From Xanthostigma xanthostigma (lineage: Eukaryota; Arthropoda; Insecta; Raphidioptera; Raphidiidae), in NCBI GenBank assembly GCA_963575645.1, contig OY754465.1:38590401-38654400 (forward strand): 64,000 nucleotides of DNA. Direction: 5' to 3'. Under the pieces are notes generated by a model. That model saw only the letters and a program-made list of their open reading frames with translations. It ran no database searches and had not been told where the DNA came from. Position 1 is the first letter of the stretch; each line of letters starts with the position of its first letter. Shown one piece after another: positions 9,951-21,505 of this stretch. Both the position numbers and the translations under genes were made by a program.

Positions 9951-11049
9951 ATTCAAAGCAATGGCACGTCAATACGGTGTCGGAGAGGCAACCGGATGAC
10001 GAGTGGTAATCTGGGCCTTTGAGTGGTACAGAACCCCCTGGTAGCGGCCAAAGTGACCCCAAATGGACAGGGTCGGCGATATGGGGGTGGGGCAAAATCG
10101 AAAAATGTTTGAAGGAAATACCCTAATTATAAAATAAAATTTTTTTGCCAGCCGAAACATGGCACGCAGGCCGTTTTTGCACTAGCGAATAAAAAAAAAA
10201 TAATAAAAAAACTGAAAAGGCAACCGCTTCAAAATTTGTGAGCATACTTATTGACACCACTAAACGTTGGAAAAAAATTGCCATCCGATCCTAATGGGCA
10301 GTTTCGCCGAAAAACCCTTTTTTTCGATTTTTTCTACAATAAGTAAAAAAACACACTAAAAATTGTTCAAATCGGATGGCATTCGAAATTTATACTGTCT
10401 TAAGTACAAATAATAGTGTGTATCAATGCCATCCGATTTCTATTAAATTTACCCCTATTATGCCATTATGCCATTTGGGGGGTGGCTAAATAGGGGTAAA
10501 TTTAATCGAAATCGGATGGCATTGATACACACTATTATTTGTACTTAGGACAGTATAAATTTCGAATGCCATCCGATTTGAACAATATTTAGTGTGTTTT
10601 TTTTACTTATTGTTGAAAAAATCGAAAAAAAGGGTTTTTCGGCGACTTTGAAGGGTTGTTTCTCCGAAACTGCCCATCAGGATCGGATGGCAATTTTTTT
10701 CCAACGTTTAGTGGTGTCAATAAGTATGCTCACTAATTTTGAAGCGGTTGCCTTTTCAGTTTTTTTTTTATTTTTTTTTTATTCGCTAGTGCAAAAACGG
10801 CCCGCGTGTTTCGGCTGGCAAAAAAATTTTATTATATAATTAGGATATTCCCTTCAATGCAACCGCATTTTTATCCGATTGCCTTTTCAAACATTTTTCG
10901 ATTTTGCCCCACCCCCATATCGCCGCCCCTGTCCATTTGGGGTCACTTTGGCCGCTACCAGGGGGTTCTGTACCACTCATAGGCCCAGATTTCCACTCTC
11001 CATCCGGTTGCCTCTCCGGCACCGGATTGACGTGCCATTGCTTTGAATA
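9951..11049. repeat. Giant 1.1-kb inverted repeat
   Basis: The left arm (9951-10459) begins ATTCAAAGCAATGGCACGTC. The right arm (10489-11049) is its reverse complement and ends GACGTGCCATTGCTTTGAAT. The spacer is only about 29 bp, around GCCATTTGGGGGGTGG. The arms differ in length because the right arm carries about 20 extra bases near 10650 and about 34 near 10860. Open frames inside are by-products of the palindrome. It could be a fold-back transposon, or two element copies joined head to head. Confidence 0.8.
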
Positions 11050-11876
11050 TACGCCATGAATAGATGTATTGCTGTTATTATGGTATAGAAGTGTAGCACT
11101 TATTCTACGATAATAATTTACACAATAATTATTATATTGTTTTTTAAACTTTTAGCTGTCAAAAAATAATAAAATAAAATTAAACTACTGAACACATTTC
11201 ATTGAATTTAAATAGGGTTCTACTCTGATAGTAAACAAAGTAAATAAAATATAAAGTAAGGCGATCCGACTAAAATTGCGATCTGTAGAGCGCGGACGTA
11301 CGTACATATACAGACCAATCGACAACTGCTGTTCGTGATTTTCAATTTTAGTAGTAATTATGAACTCAGATCGATCTAATAATGGTTCTGTTTTATAGAA
11401 CAGAATCTCATTTTTTCAAAATGGATTTCGTGTGAAATTAACTTAGATATAACTTCTTGTATGTCAGCTCTGACGCGCAAAGCGATAATAGAGCACATAC
11501 CGTTAGTTTAGTGGTATGTGCAATAAATATATTGATTTCGAATCGATAACCTCCGCAAAAATTCCAGTTGTCACGTTAATTCTATAATAATAGCAATTAA
11601 TGACAATTAGTTCATGTACACACGCCATGGAAGCTTGCTCGTCTCTGTCAATAAAACAATGTTGTTTTATGCACTTAATTCGCTGATAAAGTAGTTCAAA
11701 CATGACGGCTCTGAACGGTAGACTTAATTGAAATCGATCAGAAATTACTATTCTCTTTGTCAATAATTTAATTACTAAGATATTATATAATACCTATAAT
11801 TACACTCTAATTGCAATTTAAAGATAGCATCGAAACAGAACTTGAATCAAATGAAGTTGGTTGAAACTGGTATGTG
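11050..11876. other. Non-coding DNA
   Basis: No supportable gene. A minus-strand open frame of 86 codons (11503-11763) begins without an ATG, has no recognisable motif and no promoter or splice context, so I leave it uncalled. Confidence 0.35.
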
Positions 11877-12580
11877 CCGTATTTTTCGGACTATAAGGCG
11901 CACTGGACGATAAGACGTACCTCAAATTTATGCGATAATTTAAAAAAAAATATATTTTATTCAACACGCGTGAGTAATATATTATTTCGGGGACCTGCTA
12001 AATTCAGGAGAAATAATAAATTACTTCATGTTGACCCGTAGAGTGCTAATAATGAGCCGTACTGTACGATAATGAATTTTCTGGACCAATAGGATCGCAG
12101 CAGCGAGCCGAAGCCGTACAATAATGAAATAAAACTGCACGGTTTCTGGACCAATAGGAACGCGGTAGGCGGTAGCGATTTGTATATATGAAAACAGCAT
12201 CGCAATTCAGCGAAAGTCAGGGCCATCTTGCGTGCATCGAGGGCGGTGGGTACGTCAATCAATGAAGTGATTTATTATTTTTCCCTCTTTTATCAGGGCT
12301 CCGATTACATATTACTCGTGCTAGTTGAATAAAATATTATGTGCGACCATTGATCGAAGGAGAATAATATTCCACTTGCATGTTACCGCACTCGCTACGC
12401 TCGTGCGGCAAATTTCACGCTCATGAAATCTTCTCCTTCTCTCACTAGTCGCACAATATACTATTAATGCTACTTTCGTATCATAATTTTTATTTATTGT
12501 ATTGTATAACTCGTTCTAGCAATATTCAGTTCATCTTCACTTGTCACCTTCAGTTGCGTGCCATAGTTCGAAAAATACGG
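11877..12580. mobile_element. 704-bp TIR element, non-autonomous
   Basis: The terminal inverted repeats are CCGTATTTTTCGGACTATAA at the left and, reverse-complemented, CCGTATTTTTCGAACTATGG at the right, with similarity extending to about 28 bp. The first form is a repeat terminus I recall from several animal genomes, but I cannot give the family. Inside are two CCAAT-type words (GACCAATAGGATCG and GACCAATAGGAACG), a TATATAT near 12182, and a GC hairpin CCGCAC...GTGCGG at 12388-12411. No transposase frame is present. Confidence 0.65.
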
Positions 12581-15480
12581 AATATGAATTATTTTTAATG
12601 ACATTCACTCTGCCGTGCGTAAAGAAAATTCACTTAAAAAAGTGAATAATAAAATTGTTCTTAATTTACGACAGATTTGCTTACCTCTAAGGGATCCGTG
12701 GGCGATGTAGGATAGGTATCATAATATTGACAGTAAAATCAAGAAATATTGCATGTATACCTATAAAATATTTATTTGATATAATGTACAAACGAAAGTG
12801 CATGCCGTAGTTTGTAATAAATAGTTTCATATATGAATTGTTTAATTGTGCAATTTAATTATTAACGTGTTGTTAAATGACTTATTAAATGTTGTTTTCC
12901 GATTTTATAGTTACTATTTACTCAACATGTCACCAAAACGTACAAGGAATGGTATTTTTACAGGTTTTTTTGTATTAAATAAAATGCAACTACTATTTCC
13001 ATAAATTATTATTTATTAAATATTACATTTCATTTTCACAACATATTATTATTATAACCTATTTCTAATATGAAGTGAGAATGGGTTCGTCCCACATATT
13101 GTTTAGTCTTTCTTAAACAATTTTTTTTGAGAATTTCTATAATTAAAATCCTAAAAGTGTGTATTTTACTATGTAGGTACTACCTAATTTTAAAAACAAA
13201 AATATGCCGCTTTAAAAATGACACCTAACATATTGTCAGCCTGTAATCGGCTGACTAGATGTACTGTGGCAAGCTCACTAATTTGTCAAATTGAAAGTAA
13301 ATCACAACGAAGATAATTTACATGCATATCATTCTATAGATAAAGAAGTATGACTGTCTTCTCGTATGCCGGCATATGCTCACCGTTGAAAAAAATATAT
13401 TTCTTTAATTTTTATTTGCAATAAGAGGAAGCGATATGAGAACGAAAAATTTGGTTTACATTATTTTTTTCTGTATGTGAAAGAATATGAACCCTTCAAA
13501 ATTATCAAATTTTGATACATGGGACGATCCTACCGAAAGTGTATTCACAATTTGCGTATTAAATAATCAATTTTATTATTATTATTATTTTTTTTTTATT
13601 TTAAAACAAAATAAGCGAATCAGCAACTAAGGCCATTCTTGCAATAACAAATACATAATATGGTTAGTAATAAGTATAAATATTAAATAAGTAACATATT
13701 CAGATTTCAGGTAAGTACAAAATTTTATTATTGATTTGTATCTTATACGATATTATTGGTATTACTAAATTTTAATAAATTTATTTTCACACACATTTAG
13801 CACAAGAGGTCTCAAAAAGGAATGGTATTAAAATACAACCACATATGAATAAATTACATAAATAAAAGATTAACACTCCATGTTATCTATAAACATTGTA
13901 TAATAAAATAGATAATGTTCTACATTAATAAAACTATCATTATACTAGTTTTCCAGCCAAGATTCGTGCAGATAGATTTTGCTTCGTCAACGGAATAACC
14001 AAGAGCAATAAAATATCACTTCACTTTATTTCTTTATCGCTGAGAAAGTTGCCGATGAAGATGTGGTTTTTTAAGTTTGCACAATGCACAACCGTTTCAA
14101 TTACATATAAGTACTGTAGGTACTTGTCATCTAATTACGTTTAGTTTCTTATGTAAGCTATTGAATGAATATCGCTTTGCTAGTAGTTGTAAAAATCACT
14201 TTTGAATTGATTCTCAATATTTAAACATTAAAATATTATAAAAAATACAAGAAAAGACAATATCTTCTAATATCCTTAATAATCCAGAATAAAAACGCAC
14301 TTTCTGTAGTGTTATTCGCATTTTTTAACTAACGTTTTGTGAAATATAATTAATAATTATGTATAATGTACATCGATTTCATTTAGATCTCGTGTGCGGA
14401 TTCTTCGACTTGCTTTACATTTTTTGCTTACTGTTTATCTCTTTATAATGTTAGGGTGATAATGTCTGTATGTAACTCGGGAGAAATTTGGCCTTTAAAC
14501 TGTAAAATAATTTTTAAAATAGGTTCAGTTGTTTTTGAGATTACGTAAAGCAAACATGCAAACTTTTACTCTTGGGTTAGGATTAGCCAAGCAATTATTC
14601 CTTTTGAAGAATTCTTTTCTTCATATTAGGTAATTATAATGATTGATGAATTGATTGAGATAATTTTTGCTTACAGTGATAACTTGCAACGCAACGGGCC
14701 TTTTTCATCACAATAGTTTTAAAGAAATCTACTAATTCAAGGATTTTCAGATTTTATACCAAATAGTATTTTTTAGTACCTATATAACATGTCACTTAAT
14801 AATTTATTATTAAGCGCATAATATATGTATTTCATAACGGATAAAAAGATCTCAACTTTTTGTCAAATTAATTATAAAAATGTTTCCAATTTGTCAACTT
14901 TTTTATAATACGCATAGGGATAATGACGCTGATTACTAAACATCGATTTCGTAATTGTCGCAAAAAGTCGCAAATTACAAAATCTGCATGATAAGAAATT
15001 TACTATTATTTATATACTAATACCAAATATAATATATGTAATTGTAAATCAAGTTTTAAAAATATTTCTGTAAAAAAGGATACTTTATTTTAATTTATAG
15101 TTTTTGTACGTACATTAATATTACTTGCATAAACTCCGTTTTTAAGATACTCTGTCATAATGGTACTTGATACATAAAAGTCGCCATTTTACCTGAGGCT
15201 CTAAATGCAATTATTGGAAATAAGTCTCGTCATAATAGCGGATGTTGATCGCAGTAAAGTAACATCTAATTTTATTTTAATACGACAGTCAAAACTGATT
15301 AAAAATTATGTTATCTTTTTTAATTACTATCCAGTATTTATAGATTTAAATCAGGATTTTTAAAAACTTTACCAGCAGTTTATATTATTTGGACCTTGTC
15401 CCAATTAATATTTTCAGTTTATTATTTATTAACAAATTGAAAACCCAGTTGACATTTTACCAGTTCTCGGACTAGAATTT
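12581..15480. other. Long non-coding stretch
   Basis: Nothing firm is seen in this 2.9 kb. A plus-strand acceptor-like site (AG at 12909-12910) precedes ATG 12927 and eight codons (MSPKRTRN) before a GT at 12952, which could be a tiny exon or chance. A retroposon-tail-like phrase occurs near 14505-14575. The rest is AT-rich. Confidence 0.35.
13571..13602. repeat. (ATT)n/poly-T microsatellite
   Basis: A short run of ATT repeats is followed directly by about ten T residues. It is a simple repeat with no further content. Confidence 0.8.
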
Positions 15481-15508
15481 AATAACTAATGGAGAAACAG
15501 AAACTCGA

Positions 15509-15516
15509 TATAAATA
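15509..15516 (+). promoter_or_regulatory. TATA box of candidate peptide gene
   Basis: TATAAATA lies 90 bp upstream of an ATG at 15599. A start site 25-35 bp downstream would leave a leader of about 55-60 nt, which is typical of small insect secreted-peptide genes. Confidence 0.4.
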
Positions 15517-15598
15517 ACGGCAACGGTACACTCTCGGCTATTCTCAATCCCTAAATTTGGATATTTACTTGAACTTCTCGTTGCATTAAGCTAGTAAC

Positions 15599-15700
15599 AT
15601 GAAAATAGGGTATGTTGTTAAAATCCTTTTCATTATGATCCTGTCCTTGCAAAGCGTCTACGAGATACAGCTACCGAAATTTGACTTAGGATACAAATAA
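15599..15700 (+). CDS. Candidate 33-residue secreted peptide
   Basis: The ATG at 15599-15601 opens a 33-codon frame ending TAA at 15698-15700. Residues 1-19 (MKIGYVVKILFIMILSLQS) have the basic start and hydrophobic core of a signal peptide. Cleavage after about residue 19-21 would leave a mature peptide of about 12-14 residues, YEIQLPKFDLGYK or slightly longer. There are no cysteines and no obvious amidation glycine at the end. A TATA box lies 90 bp upstream, and two AATAAA signals overlap and follow the stop. The unit would be intronless and about 170 nt long. I recognise no family. It could also be a chance frame, but the promoter, leader, signal peptide and poly(A) signals fall in the right order. 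Confidence 0.42.
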   Translation: MKIGYVVKILFIMILSLQSVYEIQLPKFDLGYK

Positions 15701-15709
15701 AGAAATAAA
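15696..15709 (+). terminator. Tandem poly(A) signals
   Basis: AATAAA occurs at 15696-15701, overlapping the stop codon of the candidate peptide gene, and again at 15704-15709. Such close spacing would give a very short 3' UTR. Confidence 0.4.
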
Positions 15710-16872
15710 ATGTAAAAACTTCAACTTTATCTCCCTAAATCCCTAAATATGGGAATGTCTGTAGATTTGTATGTAAAAAATTAGTTAACTATGCAAAATG
15801 TAATGATATCCGACCGAAAACAAAAAAGAATTTCTCGTCTACTAGCTTGTTAAAGAATTAGGTAATTTCTGAAAAAAGTTTCATTCGAATCCCAAACTCG
15901 AAAATGTGAATTATGAATGAATGAATAAATTTATTTATTAATCTTTTATAAAAGGTATATTTTTTATAGCAATTGTATAAAGATTGGAATTTTTCTACCC
16001 AACTTGGTTAGCCAGTTTTAGGCTAGGAGCATGAAATAGATTTTTGATCGAACTCTTTAAGAAGAATGGAAAAGTTATATTCTGTTAAAATGATCAATAA
16101 ATTAAATTAATATTGGGTCAACAATTCAACAAATGACATCGCATGAAACAATTTGCGTGTTAACATCCTCTTGTAGCCATATATTAAAAAAATATTATCA
16201 AAAGTGTGTTTCATTGTATTTAATAACATTAAGTATGATACATTCTTATGGACAGTTCATTTATAAAATGCCTTGAACCAGTTAAGGTTCTAGATCGTTG
16301 TAATTTTTACAATACAAAAATTATACGAACGAAACATTGCTAAATCAATGTAGGTACCAATAACATATTATACTAGTTATAACTATAAACATATACCTAA
16401 TAGAAAAAGTGTAATATATTTAATCATATATGATTATTAATTTTAGTACAAGTTTCGTTTTTTAAATGCATCAGCATGAATGATGTAAAAACGCCAATGG
16501 TGTCGATGTTTTATATTATTTGGAGGACTTGAACTTTATTAACGATCAAAGTCACTGTCTTGTTAATACATACAGAAACATAATTACCAAAATTTAATAC
16601 ATTTTTCGAAAATAATTATCTTTTAAATAAGTTTTTATTAAAATGAACTTAAAAGAAAAAAAATCATGGTGGAACTTCTTGTTAAGCCACACAAAATCAA
16701 CGTAACCATGGTGGGCCTACTGTTCACCATCAACTGGTTTCGATAGGCACCTACTCTCCCAACTTCATCTTCAGGACGGAGCCATAAAAAACATTAGATT
16801 AATTATCATCGGAACTGCAGGGTATATTTCATGTCAATCGGATTAGTGGAAGTGGCTTAAACTTGGATTACA
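15710..16872. other. Non-coding DNA with a repeat-like patch at 16661-16860
   Basis: No gene is seen. A GC-richer patch at 16665-16860, including a repeated CCATGGTGG-like word and TCATGTCAATCGGATTAGTG, looks like the tail of a retroelement. The rest is AT-rich. Confidence 0.35.
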
Positions 16873-17457
16873 AATAAAAATTGGTTGTCTGTAAAGTCGG
16901 TTTACAGACGATAGTTTTACGTGATAACGTATTCCGTAATACATAACCTAAATTTATATAATAATTATAATAATTCGAATCTATGATATTGCATCTTTCG
17001 CTTCAAATTTAGGTAAATTTTATTTATTAAATTACTCACCACCTATAAAAATAATTTTTTTTATTAACTTTCTTTCTTTCGTATTTATTTAAGTCTCAAA
17101 GATTAACTGTCATACTATTTATAAAACAATTGTTTCACTGTTTATATAAAATTCCAAAACCTACTTACAATATTTAAGTATTTTCATACGTCAAAAAATT
17201 GATTTTTATAATGATAAAATTGGTAAGAAAACGATTTTTTCGAGAAATGAGACCTAGCTAAAACGATTTTTTGCCCCCCAAAATCCCTTTTCAGTAAATT
17301 TCATCCAAATCGTTAGGGCCGTTTTCGAGAAAAGCACGCACAGGGTCAGGCGGAACGTTACGAACGTTAGGAACGTTACACTTTTTCGTGCATGCAGCCG
17401 GTGTTTTATCAATTTATAAGATTGGTGATTAATCAATTTATAAGACGTTATCACGTC
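16873..17457 (+). mobile_element. Element family T1, internally different copy 2
   Basis: Both ends match copy 1: ATTGGTTGTCTGTAAAGTCG at the left, and the GCATGCAGCCGGTGTTTTAT to ACGTTATCACGTCAA block at the right. The middle of about 300 bp differs entirely and includes a retroposon-tail-like phrase, AAATTTCATCCAAATCGTTA, at 17297-17316. The terminal VNTR is shortest here. Conserved ends with an exchanged interior are typical of non-autonomous DNA elements. Confidence 0.65.
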
Positions 17458-17594
17458 AAAAATAAAAAGAAAGAAATTTTAATTATCGCATAAAATTTTG
17501 TAGAACTTTTGTGCTCAATATTTAATTAATGTATATAGGTAACGGTTCCGCATTTCAGCCGACGTTGGATGACATCGGAAGGGAAGCAAACATC

Positions 17595-17672
17595 AAGATT
17601 ATAATGTAAGTGCCTACATTGTAAAGGGAAGCTCGATTTTGTTTCCAATGTAGACATCTATATTATAATCTT
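17595..17672. other. 78-nt hairpin, pre-miRNA-sized
   Basis: AAGATTATAATGTAAGTGCC (from 17595) pairs with the segment ending GATTATAATCTT-type sequence at 17641-17672. About 27 of 32 positions match, leaving a 14-nt loop. Size and mismatch pattern are those of a microRNA precursor, but a decayed MITE would look the same. Confidence 0.35.
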
Positions 17673-18230
17673 AGTGTCTGATATCAGTTCGTTTTGAGGT
17701 TAATATTTTACACATCTTAAAGCTTGACAAAAGTTTTCATGTAACTTACATTGTTGTCTGTCTGCCTGTCCGCTACAAATCTTGTCGGTTATCTGATTGA
17801 TTTGAAATTTTACATACACGTGTAGAAATGGTATATGGGCTGTTTTGAAGCATACTGCGGTGCGATATACGCTGATATACGCTCTCACATTTCAACCTAC
17901 CCGTAGCGTCATAGACGCAGTTACGTATAACAGTTTTGTAGCCGCCGGACAAACATTTAGACCCGACTAAATTATATTATATTATTTATTTTTTATTTTA
18001 TTGAAAACTAAATTTGAAGGTATTGAATTTTCAAAATGTTTGAAGGCATTTTTTTGCAAATAAATTTTTGCAAAGTTAAAAATTTACAGCTTGGCTAGGC
18101 CCCACTACCCTTCAGCCAGATCTTCGATTTTGTGTTCAGACATAACAAAAGAAGTGTTACACAAATTTTCACGCTGCCACAAATACCTACCCAAAAATGT
18201 TTGATAGCTACTATTACTTCAAGCGGTAGT
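17673..18230. other. Non-coding DNA
   Basis: No gene is seen in this stretch, and no clear repeat apart from short AT-rich words. Confidence 0.35.
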
Positions 18231-18231
18231 G

Positions 18232-18360
18232 GCAAGCCCGCCTGTGGCTCAGTCGTTTACATCATGGTATTCATAATCACAGAGTCTTGGGTTCAAGTTT
18301 TTTTAATTCCTCATTGTATAAAATATCCTTTTCAGTAAAAAAAAATAAAAGACTAAAAAG
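18232..18360 (+). repeat. tRNA-derived SINE
   Basis: TGGCTCAGTCG at 18245-18255 is a good pol III A box, and GGGTTCAAGTT from 18289 a good B box, 44 bp apart. The 5' part reads like the D-arm side of a tRNA. A tail rich in A (AAAAAAAATAAAAG and similar, from about 18337) follows. Short length, tRNA head and A-rich tail fit a SINE rather than a functional tRNA, because no acceptor stem closes. Confidence 0.6.
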
Positions 18361-19163
18361 AATAAAATAAAAAGGAAATTATTATTTGTTTTTAATTTGG
18401 TTCATAATTATAAGACCATTGACTGTAAATAATGAACTATCTTAAAAGCTACCAACCCACGCTTTTATAATTATGAAAAATTATTAAAAAGTATTTTTTC
18501 CTTTTTATTACATTTGAATAAAAGCTCATATTTTTTTCAATAGCTTTTTTACTAGAGATGCGCCCAATATAGCTGTGAAAACCGCTTCAAAATCCGGCGA
18601 TTAGTGTTTCCGATTGGTTTGAAAGAACAGACATGGAGATAGAGATGCCTAGCGGCGACATTTTTTATCATCTAGATTCTAGAATCTAGAGAATGAATAT
18701 TAGTTGCATAGTTGGTTCTCCACTAAATCAAACAATATCCCTAATTAGTCTATTTTTTTTTAATCAAGAAAACAACCTGTTAATGGCTGTCGCAATAATC
18801 AGTAATTACTAATTATAATTGTAATAATTAGTGTTATGAGTGTAAAGTAGTTATTTTTAATAATATTGATAGTTATGACAGCTATAAACTAGGTAATTTA
18901 TAAGTAATAGGTACCTGTAATTGCAGTATTTATCAATATAAAATATTTGCGGTTTGCGAAACTAAATGTTATTATTGTTATACAATATGTGTCTCAACTC
19001 ATCTTCCTCAAACTAAAAAGAAAAAATAACGCATATAAAAAAAACGTTATGTGTTGAAGTTGCCACCAGAGGGAAAATAATTCGACTTACTGTTTTACAA
19101 ATACATTTCCACTTATTTTTTTCATTATATTTCAAATCTATTTTGAACCTGCGAAGATAAAAA
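18361..19163. other. AT-rich non-coding DNA
   Basis: Nothing beyond AT-rich sequence is seen, apart from a short palindromic word around TCTAGATTCTAGAATCTAGA at 18672-18691. Confidence 0.35.
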
Positions 19164-19467
19164 AATTGGTTGTCTGTAAAGTCGGTTTACGGACGATAGT
19201 TTTACGTGATAACGTATTCCGTAATACATAACCTAAATTTATATAATAATTATAATAATTCGAATCTATGATATTGCATCTTTCGCTTCAAATTTAGGTA
19301 AATTTTATTAAGTAGAATAATAAAACACTATAAAAAGTATACTATTATTATATAAAAAACAACTATGGCATGTATCTCTTTTGCGGATGCGCCGATTTTC
19401 CCCAAAAAATTTTCAAAAATTTCTAGTAAAAATAGATAGAGTAAAAACCGTTTTAAAAACTATATTA

Positions 19468-20132
19468 TTGACGTGATAACGTCTTATAAATTGATGAATC
19501 ACCAATCTTATAAATTGATAAAACACCGGCTGCATGCACGAAAAAGTGTAACGGTCGTAACGTTCCTAACGTTCGTAACGCGTAACGTTCCGCCTGACCC
19601 TGTGCGTGCTTTTTGCTAATTTCTCGCTCAATTTAAATCAGATCGGTTTGAAACCAGTCTTAAACGAAAGAGGAGAACATTTTACATAGATCTCGTATAC
19701 TTAACAGAATTTGCCTAAACATTTTTTTTATACAAATTTATATAGAAAAATAGCTGTATAAAATATAAATGCAATGTTGTCTAATGCATGGCGCGACGCG
19801 GTCGGTCGTCTTTGTTTGCCGTACATGGAAATTAGAATATAACGTATGTCTTGTCTTAACATGAAAACGGCTGCATTTCTAATGTTTAATTCAATTTTTT
19901 GACATTAGTATTTTGTGAAATGCAACGCCTTCTAAGTTAAGTATTGGAATAACTAATTATTATTAGAACATAATACTTTGACAGTTGCAAACGTCACTTT
20001 TGACATTTCTTATCATTCCGACACCAAGGATAAGCGGATTGAAACTAAATTTTGGGAGGTTTAGGTTATGTATTACGGAATACGTTATCACGTAAAACTA
20101 TCGTCAGTAAACCGACTTTACAGACAACCAAT
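19468..20132 (-). mobile_element. Element family T1, compact nested copy
   Basis: Read on the minus strand, this 665-bp copy starts ATTGGTTGTCTGTAAAGTCG and ends ACGTTATCACGTCAA. It lacks the ~180-bp GCATGCGCC module section of copy 1 and joins the left-end block directly to CCTCCCAAAATTTAGTTTCA. The same junction is present in copy 4, so the compact form is a true subfamily. Confidence 0.7.
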
Positions 20133-20700
20133 TTTTTTTTATTATATAAAACATCATTATAAGAGATATATTCTTTTACGCATGCGCCGATGTTCCCCAA
20201 AAACAATAGGCCACTTCATATTTGCATATCAAACATCCTCCCAAAATTTGGTTTCAATCCGTTTATCCTTGGTGTCGGAATGATAAGAAATGTCAAAAGT
20301 GACGTTTGCAACTGTCAAAGTATTATGTTCTAATAATAATTAGTTATTCGAATACTTAACTTAGAAGGCGTTGCATTTCACAAAATACTAATGTCAAAAA
20401 ATTGAATTAAACATTAGAAATGCAGCCGTTTTCATGTTAAGACAAGACATACGTTATATTCTAATTTCCATGTACGGCAAACAAAGACGACCGACCGCGT
20501 CGCGCCATGCATTAGACAACATTGCATTTATATTTTATACAGCTATTTTTCTATATAAATTTGTATAAAAAAACTGTTTAGGCAAATTCTGTTATACGAA
20601 ATCTATGTAAAATGTTCTCCTCTTTCGTTTAAGACTGGTTTCAAACCGATCTGATTTAAATTGAGCGAGAAATTAGCAAAAAGCACGCACAGGGTCAGGC

Positions 20701-20776
20701 GGAACGTTACGCGTTACGAACGTTAGGAACGTTACGCGTTACGAACGTTAGGAACGTTACGCGTTACGAACGTTAC
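20701..20776 (+). repeat. 25-bp VNTR inside element T1
   Basis: The unit GTTACGCGTTACGAACGTTA plus GGAAC is present about 2.6 times. Other copies have different counts and arrangements of the same words (9080-9125, 17356-17382, 19550-19590, 23198-23245), so this subterminal tract is length-variable between copies. Confidence 0.7.
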
Positions 20777-20813
20777 ACTTTTTCGTGCATGCAGCCGGTG
20801 TTTTATCAATTTA

Positions 20814-21505
20814 TAAGAAACACACTAGAAATCCTAAAGACATTTTTTTTGAAAAAAGATTTTGGCAACGAGAGAAAGATTACGTAATTTATAATTTTTT
20901 TTAAAGTTTGAATTTTTCTAGAATTATTTTCTAATTTTTATACCTGTATCTTGATTCTTCATTTGGCCTATAGCCGAACGCTTTAGCTTTACAAATAGGG
21001 TCGGAAAAACTGTAACCGTTTTTAGGCAAGGGAAAAGGATTAGACATGTACCTAGATTGAATAGGATCTAATGCTCTTAATTGTGTTAAAGAACAGATAT
21101 TTGTAACATTTTTTTTTAAATTATAATATACAGACAGAAGAAATGCAACTCATAAGACAACTGCAGTGAGCATAAAAAGAATGTCATGAATGTAGTCAAT
21201 TTTGCTGTTTCGTTTTAAAATATCTAGTAAATAACTGTCAATCATAAATAAAAAGTCGTTTTTTTTTTCTTTTTGCCATAAACTTAATCTACTATATTTT
21301 GCCTTCAACAAAAACCAAATAACGTGAATGAAATAAGTTATAATATAATGATAAATGCTAAGTCATAGCCTTCGTTGTCCTTTTGACGTCTTTTTTGCCA
21401 GATATTATTTTTAACTCCAGTAGTTCTACATAGTTTTGTACAATAATACAATAACGCGCTGCCACAATATCATAAAACTCCCCAAGTTTTCTTTATTAGG
21501 CTACT
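20814..21505. other. Non-coding DNA
   Basis: No gene or clear repeat is seen here. The sequence is AT-rich. Confidence 0.35.

Larger units (their letters stand above)
19164..20813 (+). mobile_element. Element family T1, copy 3, split by nested reverse copy
   Basis: The left part (19164-19467) matches the start of copy 1. The right part (20136-20813) matches its second half as far as TTTTATCAATTTATAAGA and lacks the last ~50 bp. Between them sits a compact T1 copy in the opposite orientation (19468-20132). The host copy carries two GCATGCGCCG modules, and the insertion lies at the junction between them. Confidence 0.7.

Noticed and set aside
10594..11022. Frames of 60-81 codons in the 1.1-kb palindrome
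   Set aside because: They fall within the inverted-repeat arms and start without normal context; by-products of the repeat.
11503..11763. Minus-strand frame of 86 codons
   Set aside because: It has no ATG at its start, no recognisable domain, and no promoter or splice context.
18232..18310. Functional tRNA gene
   Set aside because: A and B boxes are present but no acceptor stem closes, and an A-rich tail follows. A SINE explains it better.
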